Assembly: GCF_015751045.1 (NCBI RefSeq) | Contig: NZ_BNJW01000002.1 | Location: 1 to 64,000, forward strand | Direction of reading: 5' to 3' | Length of the DNA: 64,000 nucleotides | Origin: Enterococcus lactis | GTDB lineage: Bacteria > Bacillota > Bacilli > Lactobacillales > Enterococcaceae | Shown here: positions 47,704-58,037 of the stretch, one piece after another | Numbering within the stretch: the first letter of the stretch is position 1 | How the letters are laid out: each line of letters begins with the position of its first letter | Notes under the pieces: model-generated | Told to the model about the DNA's origin: nothing | The model's input: only the letters and a program-made list of their open reading frames with translations | Database searches by the model: none | Program-made: the position numbers and the translations under genes

Positions 47704-48642
47704 TTAATTGATACTTTCTTTTAAAGCTTCCAGATTTTTTTCCATGACAGAAATATAATTTTCGCCTGCTTTGATTTGTTCATTGGTCAAGCTTTCTAAA
47801 GGATTCAACACCTCTAACTTCACACCCGTTTCATTCGATAATGTCTCTGCCACCTTCGAAGAGGCATTTTCTTCAAAGTAAATCACTTTGATGTTGTTTT
47901 TCTTCACAAATTCTTTTAGTTCAGCTAAGCGGCTTGGTGTTGGTTCCTGATCTGGCGAAACACCTGAAATCGCCACTTGTTCTAAGTTGTATTGATTCGC
48001 TAAATAGGCAAAAGCAGCATGCTGAGTGACGAATGTGCGGTTTGTTGCATTTTTGAGTTCTTCGGAGTATTTTTGATCCAGTGCTTCAAGCTTTTTGATA
48101 TAAGCATCAGCATTCTTCGTAAATATTTCCTTTTTATCTGGATATTTTTCGCCTAATTCTCCAGCAATCGTTCTGACTTCTTTTATAGCTAATACCGGAT
48201 CGAGCCAAACATGGGGATCATATTCATGCGCATGATCATGTCCTTCTTCTGATTCTTCGTGTTCGTCTGCTTCTTGAGATTCTAAGCGGTCAATTCCTTT
48301 AGCTGCTTCGATCATCAAGGTCTGTTTGCTGTCCACTGAATCCTTCAACGAATCCACGAAAAATTCCATGTCTGAACTATTATACACGAAAACATCTGCA
48401 TCGGAAATTTCTGCTCTTTCTTTTGCGCTTGGTTCAAAATCATGAGGCTCCGTTCCGGCAGGGATCAAAAGTTTCACGTTTCCTTCGTCCCCTACGATCT
48501 CTTTTGTAAAATCATATATCGGATAAAATGTCGTAACGATCGTCAAGTCTTCTTTTTTATCTGCTTCCTTATTCGTATTTCCACATGCTGCAAACAATAA
48601 AGCACCTATCATTACCGTAGCTGTCAAAAGATATTTTTTCAT
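47704..48642 (-). CDS. adcA: Zinc-binding lipoprotein AdcA
   Basis: The 312-residue product is a lipoprotein: signal peptide with lipobox LFAAC (Cys20). The cluster A-1 fold follows, with a His/Glu-rich loop HEESEEGHDHAHEYDPHVW (about 133-151), which marks zinc rather than manganese binders. It lacks the C-terminal ZinT domain found in some AdcA proteins. It is the first gene of adcACB, behind a promoter with a Zur-type box. Confidence 0.94.
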   Translation of the reverse strand: MKKYLLTATVMIGALLFAACGNTNKEADKKEDLTIVTTFYPIYDFTKEIVGDEGNVKLLIPAGTEPHDFEPSAKERAEISDADVFVYNSSDMEFFVDSLKDSVDSKQTLMIEAAKGIDRLESQEADEHEESEEGHDHAHEYDPHVWLDPVLAIKEVRTIAGELGEKYPDKKEIFTKNADAYIKKLEALDQKYSEELKNATNRTFVTQHAAFAYLANQYNLEQVAISGVSPDQEPTPSRLAELKEFVKKNNIKVIYFEENASSKVAETLSNETGVKLEVLNPLESLTNEQIKAGENYISVMEKNLEALKESIN

Positions 48643-48665
48643 CTATATGCTCCTTTCAAATAAAC

Positions 48666-48685
48666 AAATCGTAATTTTACGATTT
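48666..48685 (-). promoter_or_regulatory. Zur-type operator at adcACB
   Basis: Arms AAATCGTAA and TTACGATTT flank a two-base centre, very close to the B. subtilis Zur box (same arms with a slightly longer centre). It lies just downstream of the -10, where binding would block transcription when zinc is plentiful. Confidence 0.8.
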
Positions 48686-48698
48686 ATCAACGTGAATT

Positions 48699-48727
48699 AA
48701 TGTATCAAAATAAAAAAACGCCGTCAA
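48699..48727 (-). promoter_or_regulatory. adcA promoter
   Basis: The minus strand reads TTGACG (48722-48727), a 17-base spacer, then TACATT (48699-48704), about 57 bases before adcA. Confidence 0.8.
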
Positions 48728-48767
48728 TAGAAATCCATCAATTTCTGATTTAAACATGGATATTCTG

Positions 48768-48798
48768 ATTAAATCGTAAAATGGATGAGTTAACACTC
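48768..48798 (-). promoter_or_regulatory. Second Zur-like half-site and adjacent dyad
   Basis: TTAAATCGTAAA (48769-48780) repeats one arm of the operator. ATGAGT and ACTCAT (48783-48798) form a 6-4-6 dyad next to it. Both lie about 45-95 bases upstream of the promoter. Their use is unknown. Confidence 0.35.
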
Positions 48799-48821
48799 AT
48801 GTTTAAGCTGTTCATTACAAT

Positions 48822-48863
48822 AAAAAAACTGAAGAATCCCATTTTAGGACTCCTCAGTCTTTT
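48822..48863 (-). terminator. ispE terminator
   Basis: ACTGAGGA-type and TCTTCAGT-type arms form a long, slightly imperfect stem, followed on the minus strand by seven T residues. Confidence 0.8.
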
Positions 48864-48888
48864 CTTACCTGTTTTACTTCTTCTATTT

Positions 48889-49740
48889 TTATTGCAAGGT
48901 TCGTACTAAATAAACTTCTTCACAAAAACCCTTTAACCCATTATATACTCTCTGCGCTCTTGAATAATGTTGGCACAAGGCAAAAACGGTTGGTCCGCTT
49001 CCACTCATCAATGCAGCATCTGCTCCGTACTTGACCATACGCTCTTTGATTTGATGGATGACTGGATGCCGGTTTCCCGTTACATCTTCTAAACTGTTTC
49101 CCATTTTTTTGATCATCTGCTGATAATCTTGCTCTCGGATGGCTTCAACAAGTCCGTGGATATCTTGATGTTGGATAGCTTGCGTATCTACTTCCCTAAA
49201 CACTGTACGTGTGGAAACGCTCATTCTTGGTTTGACCAACACAACCCAGCACTGCGGCATAGAAGGTAATACTTGGATTTCTTCCCCTTTACCTCCGACA
49301 AAAGCCGTACTTCCATATACACAGTAAGGAACGTCTGTACCAACTTCCAAACCAATCTCTGCTAGCTCTTCTAATGAACAGCCTAGATTCCATAATTGGT
49401 TGAGCCCTCTTAAAGCAGCTGCACAGTCTGTACTTCCTCCGCCTAATCCAGCGGCTACTGGAATATTCTTCTTAACAAAGATCTTGACACCGGTTTTGAT
49501 ATTGTATTTGTTTTTTAATAATAAAGCAGCTTGATAAACATTGTTACGCTCATCTACCGGTAAAAATGCTTTATTTGTTTCTACAATGATTTTGTCTTCT
49601 GCTATTTCTTCAAAAAATAGATGATCTGCCAAGTCTACGCTCGACATCACCATTTCCAACTCATGATACCCATCTTGCCGTCTATATAATACATCCAGTC
49701 CTAAATTTATCTTGGCTGGCGCTTTTTCAATCAATTCCAT
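48889..49740 (-). CDS. ispE: IspE homologue (CDP-methylerythritol kinase family)
   Basis: This GHMP kinase (283 aa) has KAPAKINLGLDVL at the N-terminus and the ATP loop PVAAGLGGGSTDCAAALRGL. IspE acts in the MEP isoprenoid route, but enterococci make isoprenoids by the mevalonate route, so its real substrate is uncertain. I chose the ATG at 49740, with GGTGA 4 bases from it. It lies between purR/adc genes and mprF, near where Firmicutes normally place ispE next to purR. Confidence 0.9.
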   Translation of the reverse strand: MELIEKAPAKINLGLDVLYRRQDGYHELEMVMSSVDLADHLFFEEIAEDKIIVETNKAFLPVDERNNVYQAALLLKNKYNIKTGVKIFVKKNIPVAAGLGGGSTDCAAALRGLNQLWNLGCSLEELAEIGLEVGTDVPYCVYGSTAFVGGKGEEIQVLPSMPQCWVVLVKPRMSVSTRTVFREVDTQAIQHQDIHGLVEAIREQDYQQMIKKMGNSLEDVTGNRHPVIHQIKERMVKYGADAALMSGSGPTVFALCQHYSRAQRVYNGLKGFCEEVYLVRTLQ

Positions 49741-49893
49741 CCTCTCACCCATTCGAAAAGTCTAAGTCGCAAGTATTCTATCATAGGGAAAAATAAAAGT
49801 ATAGCTTATGTCCGCCTAGCTGTTGATTTTGTCATCGTTTCAACAGCTTTCATAGAATTTTCTCTTCATAATCCACATAAACTCTAGTGATTC

Positions 49894-52467
49894 TTATAAT
49901 TCTGTGAGCACTTCTTCTGCCAAACTCGGCACATTTCCTTTTTCTTTCCCTATCAGACTGAGCAGCTGCATGGTAGCAAATCCGAAATTACTTCCTTTAC
50001 GATATGCAAAGTAGCGACCTTCCCAATGATCGACATATTTTAATTTCTTTTCATAAGCAGACTGGAAGGAATAGAAAAAATTACCATAATTATATACGAT
50101 ATGCATGACTTTTTCTTGAAAGAAAGAAAAATCTGTTTCTCCAACATTTGCTAAAGGAGCTAATCCTAGATTTGCTTCCAGATAGCCCATTTTCTCGTAT
50201 ACAATGAACAAATTAGCTAATAGATAATCCGCTAATTCTTCAGGCTCTTCAGGCAAGATTCGCAGCAAATCATACCCCGCTTGTTCTTTCGTCATCGGTT
50301 GAGCGGTGATGAAGCCTACGACTTTTTGATCTTTACGGACAATACCGACGCCACTAGACAATACATAGGATTCATCGAATCGTCCCACAGAAAAGTATTT
50401 TTCTCGTGCCCCGTGAAGCCATTTTTGTGAAACTTCATTTACAGCTTGATGTAATTCTTCTGGTAGTTGGTCGTACCAAGTGAAATGGTATCCTTCTTTC
50501 ATCAAACGTTGATATTCAAGTTGCTGACTCAGCCGAGACAAGTCTTCTGTCGCTAGATCAACAATTCCTGCTTCACCTACTTTCGTGAAATGAAAGCCCA
50601 ATTCGTGAAGCATCACTACGTAGCTTTCTGATATCTTATAAAAAGCAAGCTGATAACCTAAACAATCTGCTCGTTTCATGAACTGATTCGTTGCTGCCCG
50701 CATCATTTTGGGATTACCAATTGGATCTCCTAAAACAAAGCATTTGTTCCCTTTGATTTGATAGCCAAAAACGACTTGGTCTTGGTCGTCTTTTTGGTAA
50801 TAAAAATAACTGTATCCTGGCAAGCGAAGCTGATGGCTTGTAGCTGTGCCTCCATATGTTTCCAATAAACGGTCAAAACGTTCTTTTTCGTACTCAATGC
50901 CAAGCGTCGTAGGATCTTCTGCTAAGTATTGATAAAGCGCCACTAAAGCTAGCAATGAGATGCCCAAACCAATGAGCCCTGAGAACCACACATCATCTGA
51001 AGGAAACAAAATAAAATGGTTACCTGTTATCCGTCCAACTAAAAAGCGTCCACTATGATAACCTGCAATTGCGTAAACAATAAACAAGAAACCGAACAAG
51101 CTAGCATCAAAGAGTATAGCTCCCCAAGAATAAACGAATTTTGTTCGATAAAATTCTTTTCTAGATAACCACACAGCCAATAGAATCAAGACATATACCA
51201 ATAACAATTGCCAAGATAATGTACGTGTGATCGTATTTAAAATACCAAAAGCTAGTAAAGCGATCGTAGGCAGAAATGCCTTTTTGACTTTTACTGAAAG
51301 TGCTCGAGCAAGACCGAGCAATAAAAAGCCCACTAATAGGTTCAATGTCTGGTCTAAAAAGTTGAACGAGAACGGCAATAATACCTGAAACAGCCGACTG
51401 ATTGCAGACAGATTAGTGATCGTTGACAGGAGTACCATCATGATCCCTGCAAAATATACAGCACTTACGAGCACGATATGCGCAACCTTTTGGAAAAATA
51501 ATCGCGGTATATTATCTAAAAATCGATTGATTTTGACTCCTGTATGTGTGATGAACAATAGAAGTCCCGTCAAAAAAGGCAGGACATAATAAAACAACCG
51601 ATAATATAACAACCAAACTACTGCTACGTCTTGCCGAACAGACAATTGACTCATTCCTAAGATCATCAAAACATCAAAAGTCCCCATTCCACCTGGGACC
51701 ATTGTCAACATTCCTATCAGCGTCGCAATCATGAACATAGGATAGATCGAAAACATGGAAATATCTATTCTCATCAACTTGCCGATAGTCAGAAATACTG
51801 CAAGTGCCCCCGTCCATTGTCCAAAGGATGCCAGTAGCAGACCAAGTAAGCCTTTTGGATAAAACTCAGAGAACAAGGTCTTTCTCTTTAGGTAAGCAAA
51901 AAAGAAAATGACTGGCGCTAAAAAACTACCGCCGAAAAGCCAGATCCAATAGCTCCGAAAAATACTTTCTGACTGAATAAAAAAGACATCAATAAATGTA
52001 AGAAATGACCATACAGACAAACCAGTCAGCATAAATAGTGCGACTTTTGAAACAGTCACTAAAACCATTTTCCTATTTGTCTGCTTTCCATAAAAACTAG
52101 CCCGAAGACTTGCTCCTACCACACCACCAAAACCGGCGAGATTGTTGATCGTGTTTGTTACCCACGCAGCAAGAAGAAACTCTTTTCTTTCCATTTTTGG
52201 TTTTCCTTGTTTTTCTAAGACTCTGATCGTCACCCAATCATACAACAACATCGGAGTGACACCCAGCAGTCCAGCCAGAATCATGAGCAGGATCGTCATA
52301 TGGCTTTGTTGTCCCATCCTTTGCCAAATATCTTGCCAACTCATGCCATTAGCAATATTTGCGACTTGATTTGCCACAAAGACTAACACGGAGCCGAAAA
52401 AAATCAATTTTAAAATCAGACTATGTTCCTTTATCCATTGCAGCATCAAGTATCGTTTATTTTTCAC
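49894..52467 (-). CDS. mprF: Phosphatidylglycerol aminoacyltransferase MprF
   Basis: MprF adds lysine or other amino acids to phosphatidylglycerol and flips the product, lowering the negative surface charge and giving resistance to cationic peptides and daptomycin. The 857-residue product has about 14 membrane helices (1-500) and a C-terminal DUF2156 synthase domain (about 520-840). The start is GTG at 52467. E. faecium is known to carry two mprF genes; I cannot say which one this is. The hairpin AGCTGTTGA/TCAACAGCT near 49820 may end the transcript, though it lacks a T tract. Confidence 0.94.
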   Translation of the reverse strand: MKNKRYLMLQWIKEHSLILKLIFFGSVLVFVANQVANIANGMSWQDIWQRMGQQSHMTILLMILAGLLGVTPMLLYDWVTIRVLEKQGKPKMERKEFLLAAWVTNTINNLAGFGGVVGASLRASFYGKQTNRKMVLVTVSKVALFMLTGLSVWSFLTFIDVFFIQSESIFRSYWIWLFGGSFLAPVIFFFAYLKRKTLFSEFYPKGLLGLLLASFGQWTGALAVFLTIGKLMRIDISMFSIYPMFMIATLIGMLTMVPGGMGTFDVLMILGMSQLSVRQDVAVVWLLYYRLFYYVLPFLTGLLLFITHTGVKINRFLDNIPRLFFQKVAHIVLVSAVYFAGIMMVLLSTITNLSAISRLFQVLLPFSFNFLDQTLNLLVGFLLLGLARALSVKVKKAFLPTIALLAFGILNTITRTLSWQLLLVYVLILLAVWLSRKEFYRTKFVYSWGAILFDASLFGFLFIVYAIAGYHSGRFLVGRITGNHFILFPSDDVWFSGLIGLGISLLALVALYQYLAEDPTTLGIEYEKERFDRLLETYGGTATSHQLRLPGYSYFYYQKDDQDQVVFGYQIKGNKCFVLGDPIGNPKMMRAATNQFMKRADCLGYQLAFYKISESYVVMLHELGFHFTKVGEAGIVDLATEDLSRLSQQLEYQRLMKEGYHFTWYDQLPEELHQAVNEVSQKWLHGAREKYFSVGRFDESYVLSSGVGIVRKDQKVVGFITAQPMTKEQAGYDLLRILPEEPEELADYLLANLFIVYEKMGYLEANLGLAPLANVGETDFSFFQEKVMHIVYNYGNFFYSFQSAYEKKLKYVDHWEGRYFAYRKGSNFGFATMQLLSLIGKEKGNVPSLAEEVLTEL

Positions 52468-52607
52468 ATTTTCCCATTCCTAACTTGTATACTTTTGTGT
52501 TATACCCCAATGTTATCTTATTTATTTTAATTTTTCCACTTTAGACCTGTTCTTTGCTTGCGATCATAGAAAAAGAAAGATATCCTAATGCTAAAGGAGA
52601 GGATAAC

Positions 52608-53411
52608 ATGAAAGTAGGATTTATCGGTACAGGGAATATGGCACAAGCTATTATTGATGGTTTATTGAAAACAGGAACAGTCTCGAAAGAAGAAGTGTTC
52701 GTTTCCAGTGGTCATTCTGAAAATGCACAAACATTCGCTGCTGAAACTGGCGTCCATGCGTGCAAAAGCAACCAGGAAGTTGCATCAAAATCAGATATCG
52801 TTCTTTTAGCCGTGAAACCAAAAATCATTGAAAAAGTATTGAAAGAACTAAAAGAATACAGCCAGAAGGTCTTATTCATTTCTATTGCTTCAGGAAAATC
52901 ATTAACAGATTTAGAAACAGCGCTTGAAGATCCTCAGGCCTCCATCGTACGTGTGATGCCGAATGTCAATGTCAGCGTAGGAGCAGGCGTTTCTGCGATT
53001 TGCAAAAATGAAGCTGCTACGGATGAACAGCTTCAACAAGCCACGATAATTTTTGAAGCAATCGGTAGCGTCTATCCTTTAGCAGAAGCAGATTTCAGTA
53101 CATTCATCGGACTTGCTGGCAGCTCGCCCGCATTCATTTATATGCTGATCGATGCGATGGGACGGACTGGTGTATTAAATGGTTTGTCCAAACAAACAGC
53201 AACTGAAATTGCTGCAAAAGCAATCATGGGTTCTTGTCAAAAATTCCTTTCAAGTGATAAAAATCCATGGGAACTTGTAGACCAAGTTTCTTCTCCTGGT
53301 GGTACGACCGTTGCCGGTGTAGTTGCCCTAGAAGAAGCAGGATTCATCCCAGCAATCATCAAAGGAATCAATACGACGATCGAGAAAGATCTTGAGATGT
53401 TGAATAAATAA
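52608..53411 (+). CDS. proC: Pyrroline-5-carboxylate reductase
   Basis: ProC makes proline from pyrroline-5-carboxylate with NAD(P)H. The 267-residue product begins MKVGFIGTGNMAQAII (Rossmann) and has the C-terminal signature DQVSSPGGTTVAGV. I chose the ATG at 52608, with AAAGGAG upstream; 18 codons of open frame before it are not family-like. It is a single plus-strand gene. Confidence 0.96.
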   Translation: MKVGFIGTGNMAQAIIDGLLKTGTVSKEEVFVSSGHSENAQTFAAETGVHACKSNQEVASKSDIVLLAVKPKIIEKVLKELKEYSQKVLFISIASGKSLTDLETALEDPQASIVRVMPNVNVSVGAGVSAICKNEAATDEQLQQATIIFEAIGSVYPLAEADFSTFIGLAGSSPAFIYMLIDAMGRTGVLNGLSKQTATEIAAKAIMGSCQKFLSSDKNPWELVDQVSSPGGTTVAGVVALEEAGFIPAIIKGINTTIEKDLEMLNK

Positions 53412-53441
53412 TAATGATAGCAATGTTTTTTCGTGCCTTAC

Positions 53442-53485
53442 AAAAAAAGAAGAGCTGCGGCTTTTGCCGCGACTCTTCTTTTTTG
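53442..53485. terminator. Bidirectional terminator between proC and rny
   Basis: AAAAAAGAAGAG with TGCGGC pairs with GCCGC and CTCTTCTTTTTT; A and T tracts lie on both sides, between convergent genes. Confidence 0.92.
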
Positions 53486-53492
53486 TTTACTC

Positions 53493-55049
53493 TTATTTAG
53501 CATAATCAGTTGCGCGAGTTTCCCGAATAACGATTACTTTGATATGTCCAGGATAATCCAGCTCTTCTTCGATTCGTTTACGGATATCGCGTACTAAACG
53601 AACAGCGTCCAGATCCGAGATTTCTTCTGGTTTGACCATTACCCGAACTTCGCGTCCAGCTTGAACGGCGTAACTTGATTCTACACCGGCGAAGCTGTTC
53701 GAAATATTTTCCAGACTTCTTAAACGACGGATGTAGTTTTCCAATGATTCACTTCGCGCACCAGGTCTTGCTGCAGAAAGCGCGTCTGCTGCAGCTACAA
53801 GGACAGAGATAACAGAAGTCGCTTCCACATCGCCATGGTGAGAAGCGATTGCGTTGATGACTACTGGGTTTTCTTTGTACTTGGCAGCTAATTCCGCACC
53901 GATCTCAACGTGAGATCCTTCAATCTCATGGTCAAGTGCTTTTCCAATATCATGGAGCAATCCGGCACGTTTTGCTAATTGGATATCTTCGCCAAGTTCT
54001 GCTGCTAAGATACCAGCTAATTTTGCAACTTCGACCGAATGCTTCAAGACGTTTTGTCCGTAACTAGTTCTGAATCTCAGACGTCCGATGATCTTGATTA
54101 GATCTGGATGAAGTGTATGGGCACCGACTTCAAATGCTGCTTCTTCCCCGTATTCACGAATACGTTCATCCATTTCTTTACGAGATTTCTCGACCATTTC
54201 TTCGATTCGTGCTGGATGGATTCGTCCATCTTGTATCAGTTTTTCCAAGGTCATTCGTGCGATTTCTCTTCGGATTGGATCAAATCCGGAAAGAACAACT
54301 GCTTCAGGTGTGTCATCGATGATCAAATCGATACCAGTCAGCGTCTCAAGCGTTCGAATATTACGACCTTCTCGTCCAATGATACGACCTTTCATTTCAT
54401 CATTCGGAAGGGTAACGACTGAAACAGTCGTTTCTGAAACTTGATCTGCTGCGCAGCGTTGAATCGCTAATGATAATAAGTTTTTCGCTTTGCGATCTGC
54501 TTCTTCTTTGGCACGCTGTTCAGATTCTTTTACCATTAGAGTTAACTCATGATTCAGCTCTTCTTCAGTCGATTTCATGATGACATCTCGTGCGTCCTCT
54601 TTTGATAAACCAGCAATTTTTTCTAGTTCTTTTTGTTGATCTTCAATCATTTTTTCAACGTCTTTTTCTCGCTCTTCAATTAATTGCTGTTTTGAACTAA
54701 GTGCTTCTTCTTTACTTTCAAGTGAGTTCTCGCGTTTTTCTAACGAGTCATCTTTACGATTCAGCGTTTGTTCGCGTTGAATCAAACGATTCTCTTGAGA
54801 TTTTAATTCTAACTTACTTTCTCTCAGCTCACTTTCAACTTCAGAACGGTATTTCTGATTTTCTTCCTTAGCTTCTAACAATGCTTCTTTTTTTAGAGTT
54901 TCTGCTTCTTTCTTTGCACTATCGATGATCCCAGCAGCTGATGATTGTGCACCAGCTATTTCTTTCTCGTGACGTGACTTTGCGACCATAAACCCTAAAC
55001 CAAGACCGACAATTAAACCGATGATAGCGAGGAGAATGTTGAATACCAT
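53493..55049 (-). CDS. rny: Ribonuclease Y
   Basis: RNase Y is the membrane-bound endonuclease that starts mRNA decay in many Firmicutes. The 518-residue product has an N-terminal membrane helix (about 3-24), a coiled coil (25-190), a KH domain ([12 protein letters not shown]) and an HD domain with HDIGKALD. I chose the ATG at 55049 behind GGAGGTGG; the open frame continues 50 codons upstream into the promoter. Its place behind recA matches other Firmicutes. Confidence 0.97.
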   Translation of the reverse strand: MVFNILLAIIGLIVGLGLGFMVAKSRHEKEIAGAQSSAAGIIDSAKKEAETLKKEALLEAKEENQKYRSEVESELRESKLELKSQENRLIQREQTLNRKDDSLEKRENSLESKEEALSSKQQLIEEREKDVEKMIEDQQKELEKIAGLSKEDARDVIMKSTEEELNHELTLMVKESEQRAKEEADRKAKNLLSLAIQRCAADQVSETTVSVVTLPNDEMKGRIIGREGRNIRTLETLTGIDLIIDDTPEAVVLSGFDPIRREIARMTLEKLIQDGRIHPARIEEMVEKSRKEMDERIREYGEEAAFEVGAHTLHPDLIKIIGRLRFRTSYGQNVLKHSVEVAKLAGILAAELGEDIQLAKRAGLLHDIGKALDHEIEGSHVEIGAELAAKYKENPVVINAIASHHGDVEATSVISVLVAAADALSAARPGARSESLENYIRRLRSLENISNSFAGVESSYAVQAGREVRVMVKPEEISDLDAVRLVRDIRKRIEEELDYPGHIKVIVIRETRATDYAK

Positions 55050-55170
55050 AAAATCCACCTCCATACTATCTTTTTCATTTTTATCATCTATACAGCTTCT
55101 ATGATAAATTATTCTAAACTTGTCAATATGCATCTTCGCATATATGTGTACAAAAAACATGCACAACTTT

Positions 55171-55199
55171 ATTCTAATGTTTGTACCCCGTAGTGTCAA
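55171..55199 (-). promoter_or_regulatory. rny promoter
   Basis: The minus strand reads TTGACA (55194-55199), a 17-base spacer, then TAGAAT (55171-55176), about 122 bases before rny. Confidence 0.8.
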
Positions 55200-55238
55200 C
55201 TTTAAATAAACAAAGAAACGGCTTTCCGTTCATTCATT

Positions 55239-55333
55239 AAACGGTGGTTTTTAGAATAAATGACACTAGTTTCATATAAGTAAACCTTTAAGTTGAGAAA
55301 CTTTTTCACTAAATTACTTTTTGTAGTCGAATA
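55239..55333 (+). repeat. Possible diverged copy of the intergenic element
   Basis: It starts AAACGGTGG and, after a diverged stretch, reads TTGAGAAACTTTTTCACTAA and then ACTTTTTGTAGTCGAA. This segment lines up with the body of copies B and C, but the CACAACCTCTT tail is missing. A small AACGG/CCGTT hairpin lies on the head side. The remainder of the 420 bases between recA and rny is the recA terminator, AT-rich sequence and the rny promoter. Confidence 0.4.
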
Positions 55334-55401
55334 GATATTTTTTATTTTATGTAGCTACTCGTATGATTAAATAGCTCAAGATTTCTTTGTTCTTTATTCA
55401 A

Positions 55402-55453
55402 TAAAAAAACGGCAGGTCAAGGAGAGTATCTACTCTTCAGACCAGCCGTTTTT
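55402..55453 (-). terminator. recA terminator
   Basis: AAAACGGCTGGTC and GACCTGCCGTTTT form the stem with one bulge. On the minus strand seven T residues end it. Confidence 0.88.
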
Positions 55454-55470
55454 ATTTATGTTGTTTATTA

Positions 55471-56517
55471 TTATTCTTCTAAAGGTAATTCTTCTTGGCC
55501 TTTTGTATCTTCTGGGACAGCCACTTCTTCACCAATGCCATAAGCTGCTCTAACTAGAGCAGAAACTTCTGCCATCATTTCAGGATGATTAGCCATATAG
55601 ATTTTAGCATTTTCTCGTCCTTGGCCAATCCGATCTTCTTTATAAGAGTACCAAGCACCGCTTTTATCAACGATGTCTTTTTCTACTGCCATGTCTAGAA
55701 GTTCTCCTTCTTGTGAGATCCCTAAACCATACATGATATCTACTTCAGCGATTTTGAAAGGAGGTGCTACTTTGTTTTTTACGACTTTGATCTTTGTACG
55801 GTTACCAACAATATCTGTTCCTTGTTTCAATTGTTCTGCACGACGTACTTCTAAACGGATCGTTGCGTAGAATTTCAATGCGCGTCCTCCAGGAGTGATT
55901 TCTGGATTCCCAAACATCACGCCTACTTTTTCACGGATTTGGTTGATGAAAATAGCGATTGTTTTTGTTTTGTTGATCGAACCAGAGAGTTTACGCAATG
56001 CTTGAGACATCAAACGTGCTTGTAACCCGACATGTGAGTCACCCATTTCGCCGTCGATTTCTGCTCGTGGAACTAAAGCAGCAACTGAATCGACTACTAC
56101 GATATCTACAGCCCCACTTGATACTAAAGCATCAGCGATCTCCAGACCTTGTTCTCCTGTGTCAGGCTGTGAAAGAAGTAGTTCATCGATATTCACGCCT
56201 AATTTTTGTGCATATTGCGGATCTAACGCATGCTCAGCATCAATGAAAGCGGCCGTTCCGCCATTTTTTTGTACTTCTGCAATAGCGTGTAGCGCCACTG
56301 TTGTTTTACCTGAACTTTCAGGTCCATATACTTCGATGATACGTCCACGGGGGTAACCGCCGACACCTAAAGCGACATCTAACGCAAGAGAGCCACTTGG
56401 AATTGTAGAGATTTGTTGGTCGATTTTTTCGCCCAATTTCATAATAGAGCCTTTACCATAGCTCTTTTCAATTTTTTTCAGTGCAGCATCTAAGGCTGCT
56501 TTACGATCATCTGCCAA
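55471..56517 (-). CDS. recA: Recombinase A
   Basis: RecA drives homologous recombination and triggers the SOS response. The 348-residue product has Walker A GPESSGKT at 65-72 and the conserved core through [14 protein letters not shown]. The start is TTG at 56517, with GGAGG 9 bases upstream. It has its own promoter with a LexA-like box. cinA precedes it, as in streptococci and many Firmicutes. Confidence 0.98.
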   Translation of the reverse strand: MADDRKAALDAALKKIEKSYGKGSIMKLGEKIDQQISTIPSGSLALDVALGVGGYPRGRIIEVYGPESSGKTTVALHAIAEVQKNGGTAAFIDAEHALDPQYAQKLGVNIDELLLSQPDTGEQGLEIADALVSSGAVDIVVVDSVAALVPRAEIDGEMGDSHVGLQARLMSQALRKLSGSINKTKTIAIFINQIREKVGVMFGNPEITPGGRALKFYATIRLEVRRAEQLKQGTDIVGNRTKIKVVKNKVAPPFKIAEVDIMYGLGISQEGELLDMAVEKDIVDKSGAWYSYKEDRIGQGRENAKIYMANHPEMMAEVSALVRAAYGIGEEVAVPEDTKGQEELPLEE

Positions 56518-56568
56518 TACGATAATCCTCCTTATATTTACAAATCAGAGCAACATTTCATTATCCTT

Positions 56569-56597
56569 ATCATATCGTTTTTAGTAATAAAAAGCAA
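56569..56597 (-). promoter_or_regulatory. recA promoter
   Basis: The minus strand reads TTGCTT (56592-56597), a 17-base spacer, then TATGAT (56569-56574), 51 bases before recA. Confidence 0.75.
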
Positions 56598-56605
56598 GAA
56601 AAAAC

Positions 56606-56619
56606 CGAACAAATATTCG
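56606..56619 (-). promoter_or_regulatory. LexA (SOS) box upstream of recA
   Basis: CGAAC, four bases, then ATTCG differs from the Gram-positive LexA consensus CGAAC-N4-GTTCG at one base. It lies 8 bases upstream of the -35, between the cinA stop and recA. Confidence 0.65.
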
Positions 56620-56625
56620 CATTTA

Positions 56626-57867
56626 TCATTTTCTTAAAAGCTGTTTTCTCAAAAGATCAAATCCTTGCATAACCGCATTATATCTGATAGCCGCACGGTC
56701 TCTGGCAAAGTGATATTTTTCTGAAACCACGCCATCTTTAGATGAAATTGCGATCCATACTGTTCCTGCAGGGTGACCTTCTAATGTGTCCGGTCCAGCC
56801 ACTCCGGTGAAAGCTACACTGTAATCTGTTCTTGCTATCTCACGTGCTTGAATGGCCATCTGCTCCACACATTCTTTGCTGACTGTTCCATATTTTGCTA
56901 ATAGCTCCGGATCAATCTCCAGAAAACCAGCTTTTGTTTGGAGCGAGTAGGTAACGAAGCCGCCTGGAAATACATCAGATACACCAGCAATATCGCCCAA
57001 TGCGGCTTGGAAGGCACCGGCTGTCAAGCTTTCCGCCGCTGTTACAGTCTGCTTGTTTGCTTTCAGCAGTTCCACTACGACTTTTGCTAACGAATTATCA
57101 TCGCCATATCCATAAAAATATTCTCCTACTCGTTCTTGAATCTTTTCTTCCAATGCTAAAAGAGCTTGATTTCCTGCCTGAACATCCTTTGTTTTCACTG
57201 TTAGACGCAATGTCACTTCATTTGGTTTGGCATAAGGAGCGATCGTTGGATTGATCTGTGTCTCGATCAGATCTTTTAGTTCAGTGACCAGTCGCGATTC
57301 ACCAATCCCATAAAAGCGCAAAACTTTAGAAATCAGTTTTTCTTCAGAAGGAAAACGTTCCTCTAGTAATGGACGTACTTGTTCCACAAACATTGGTTTC
57401 AACTCATTAGGCGGACCGGGAAGAAGGATATATGCATGTGTATCTGTTTGATAAAAAGTCCCTAAAGCAAGCCCTGTACGATTTGGTAGAGGAACCCCGC
57501 CTTCGATGATTTGAGACTGTTGCAGATTGTTTTTGGTCATTTTTCGATGGGTTGTTTCAAAATATGCCAATAATTTTTTGTATCCTTCCGTATTTTGTAT
57601 GAGAGACTTACCGAGGTGAGCCGCAGTTGCTTCTTTTGTCAGGTCATCTTCTGTCGGCCCTAATCCGCCACATAAGAGTATGAGTTCACTTCTTGTTTCA
57701 GCTAGAGCAATCAACTCTTCTAAACGCTGCTGATTATCTCCTACGACTGTCTGATAATAAACTTCGATACCTAGATCAGCTAGCTGTTCTGACAAGAAAG
57801 TGGCATTCGTATTCACGACTTGTCCTAGTAAAAGTTCTGTTCCGACAGCTATTATTTCTGCTTTCAT
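56626..57867 (-). CDS. cinA: CinA-like protein (MoCF domain plus NMN deamidase domain)
   Basis: The 413-residue product has an N-terminal molybdopterin-binding-like domain ([21 protein letters not shown]) and a C-terminal CinA domain ([20 protein letters not shown]). In the family the latter deamidates nicotinamide mononucleotide, which recycles NAD, and streptococcal CinA helps bring RecA to the membrane. GGGAG lies before ATG. Two domains in this order are normal. Confidence 0.94.
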   Translation of the reverse strand: MKAEIIAVGTELLLGQVVNTNATFLSEQLADLGIEVYYQTVVGDNQQRLEELIALAETRSELILLCGGLGPTEDDLTKEATAAHLGKSLIQNTEGYKKLLAYFETTHRKMTKNNLQQSQIIEGGVPLPNRTGLALGTFYQTDTHAYILLPGPPNELKPMFVEQVRPLLEERFPSEEKLISKVLRFYGIGESRLVTELKDLIETQINPTIAPYAKPNEVTLRLTVKTKDVQAGNQALLALEEKIQERVGEYFYGYGDDNSLAKVVVELLKANKQTVTAAESLTAGAFQAALGDIAGVSDVFPGGFVTYSLQTKAGFLEIDPELLAKYGTVSKECVEQMAIQAREIARTDYSVAFTGVAGPDTLEGHPAGTVWIAISSKDGVVSEKYHFARDRAAIRYNAVMQGFDLLRKQLLRK

Positions 57868-57920
57868 TACTTCCCGCTCCCTTATATAGTATACGCTGTA
57901 CTTATATATTTTTTTATTTA

Positions 57921-57954
57921 AAAAGAGGGCAAGGCTGATCCATGGACCAGCCTC
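57921..57954 (-). terminator. pgsA terminator
   Basis: AGGCTGATCC and GGACCAGCCT form a stem centred on CCATGG, extended by GGGC/GCCC-like bases. On the minus strand five T residues follow. Confidence 0.8.
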
Positions 57955-58037
57955 TCCCCAGTTCTTTTTTCATTATATGATCAAATTATTTTCGCTTTAT
58001 CAAGAACCGACGAATCTGACCATCCACAAAACAATAC

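Noticed and set aside
53493-55199. Longer RNase Y with 50 extra N-terminal residues
   Set aside because: The extension starts at TTG inside the promoter -35 region, lacks a ribosome site and does not belong to the family; ATG at 55049 has GGAGGTGG.
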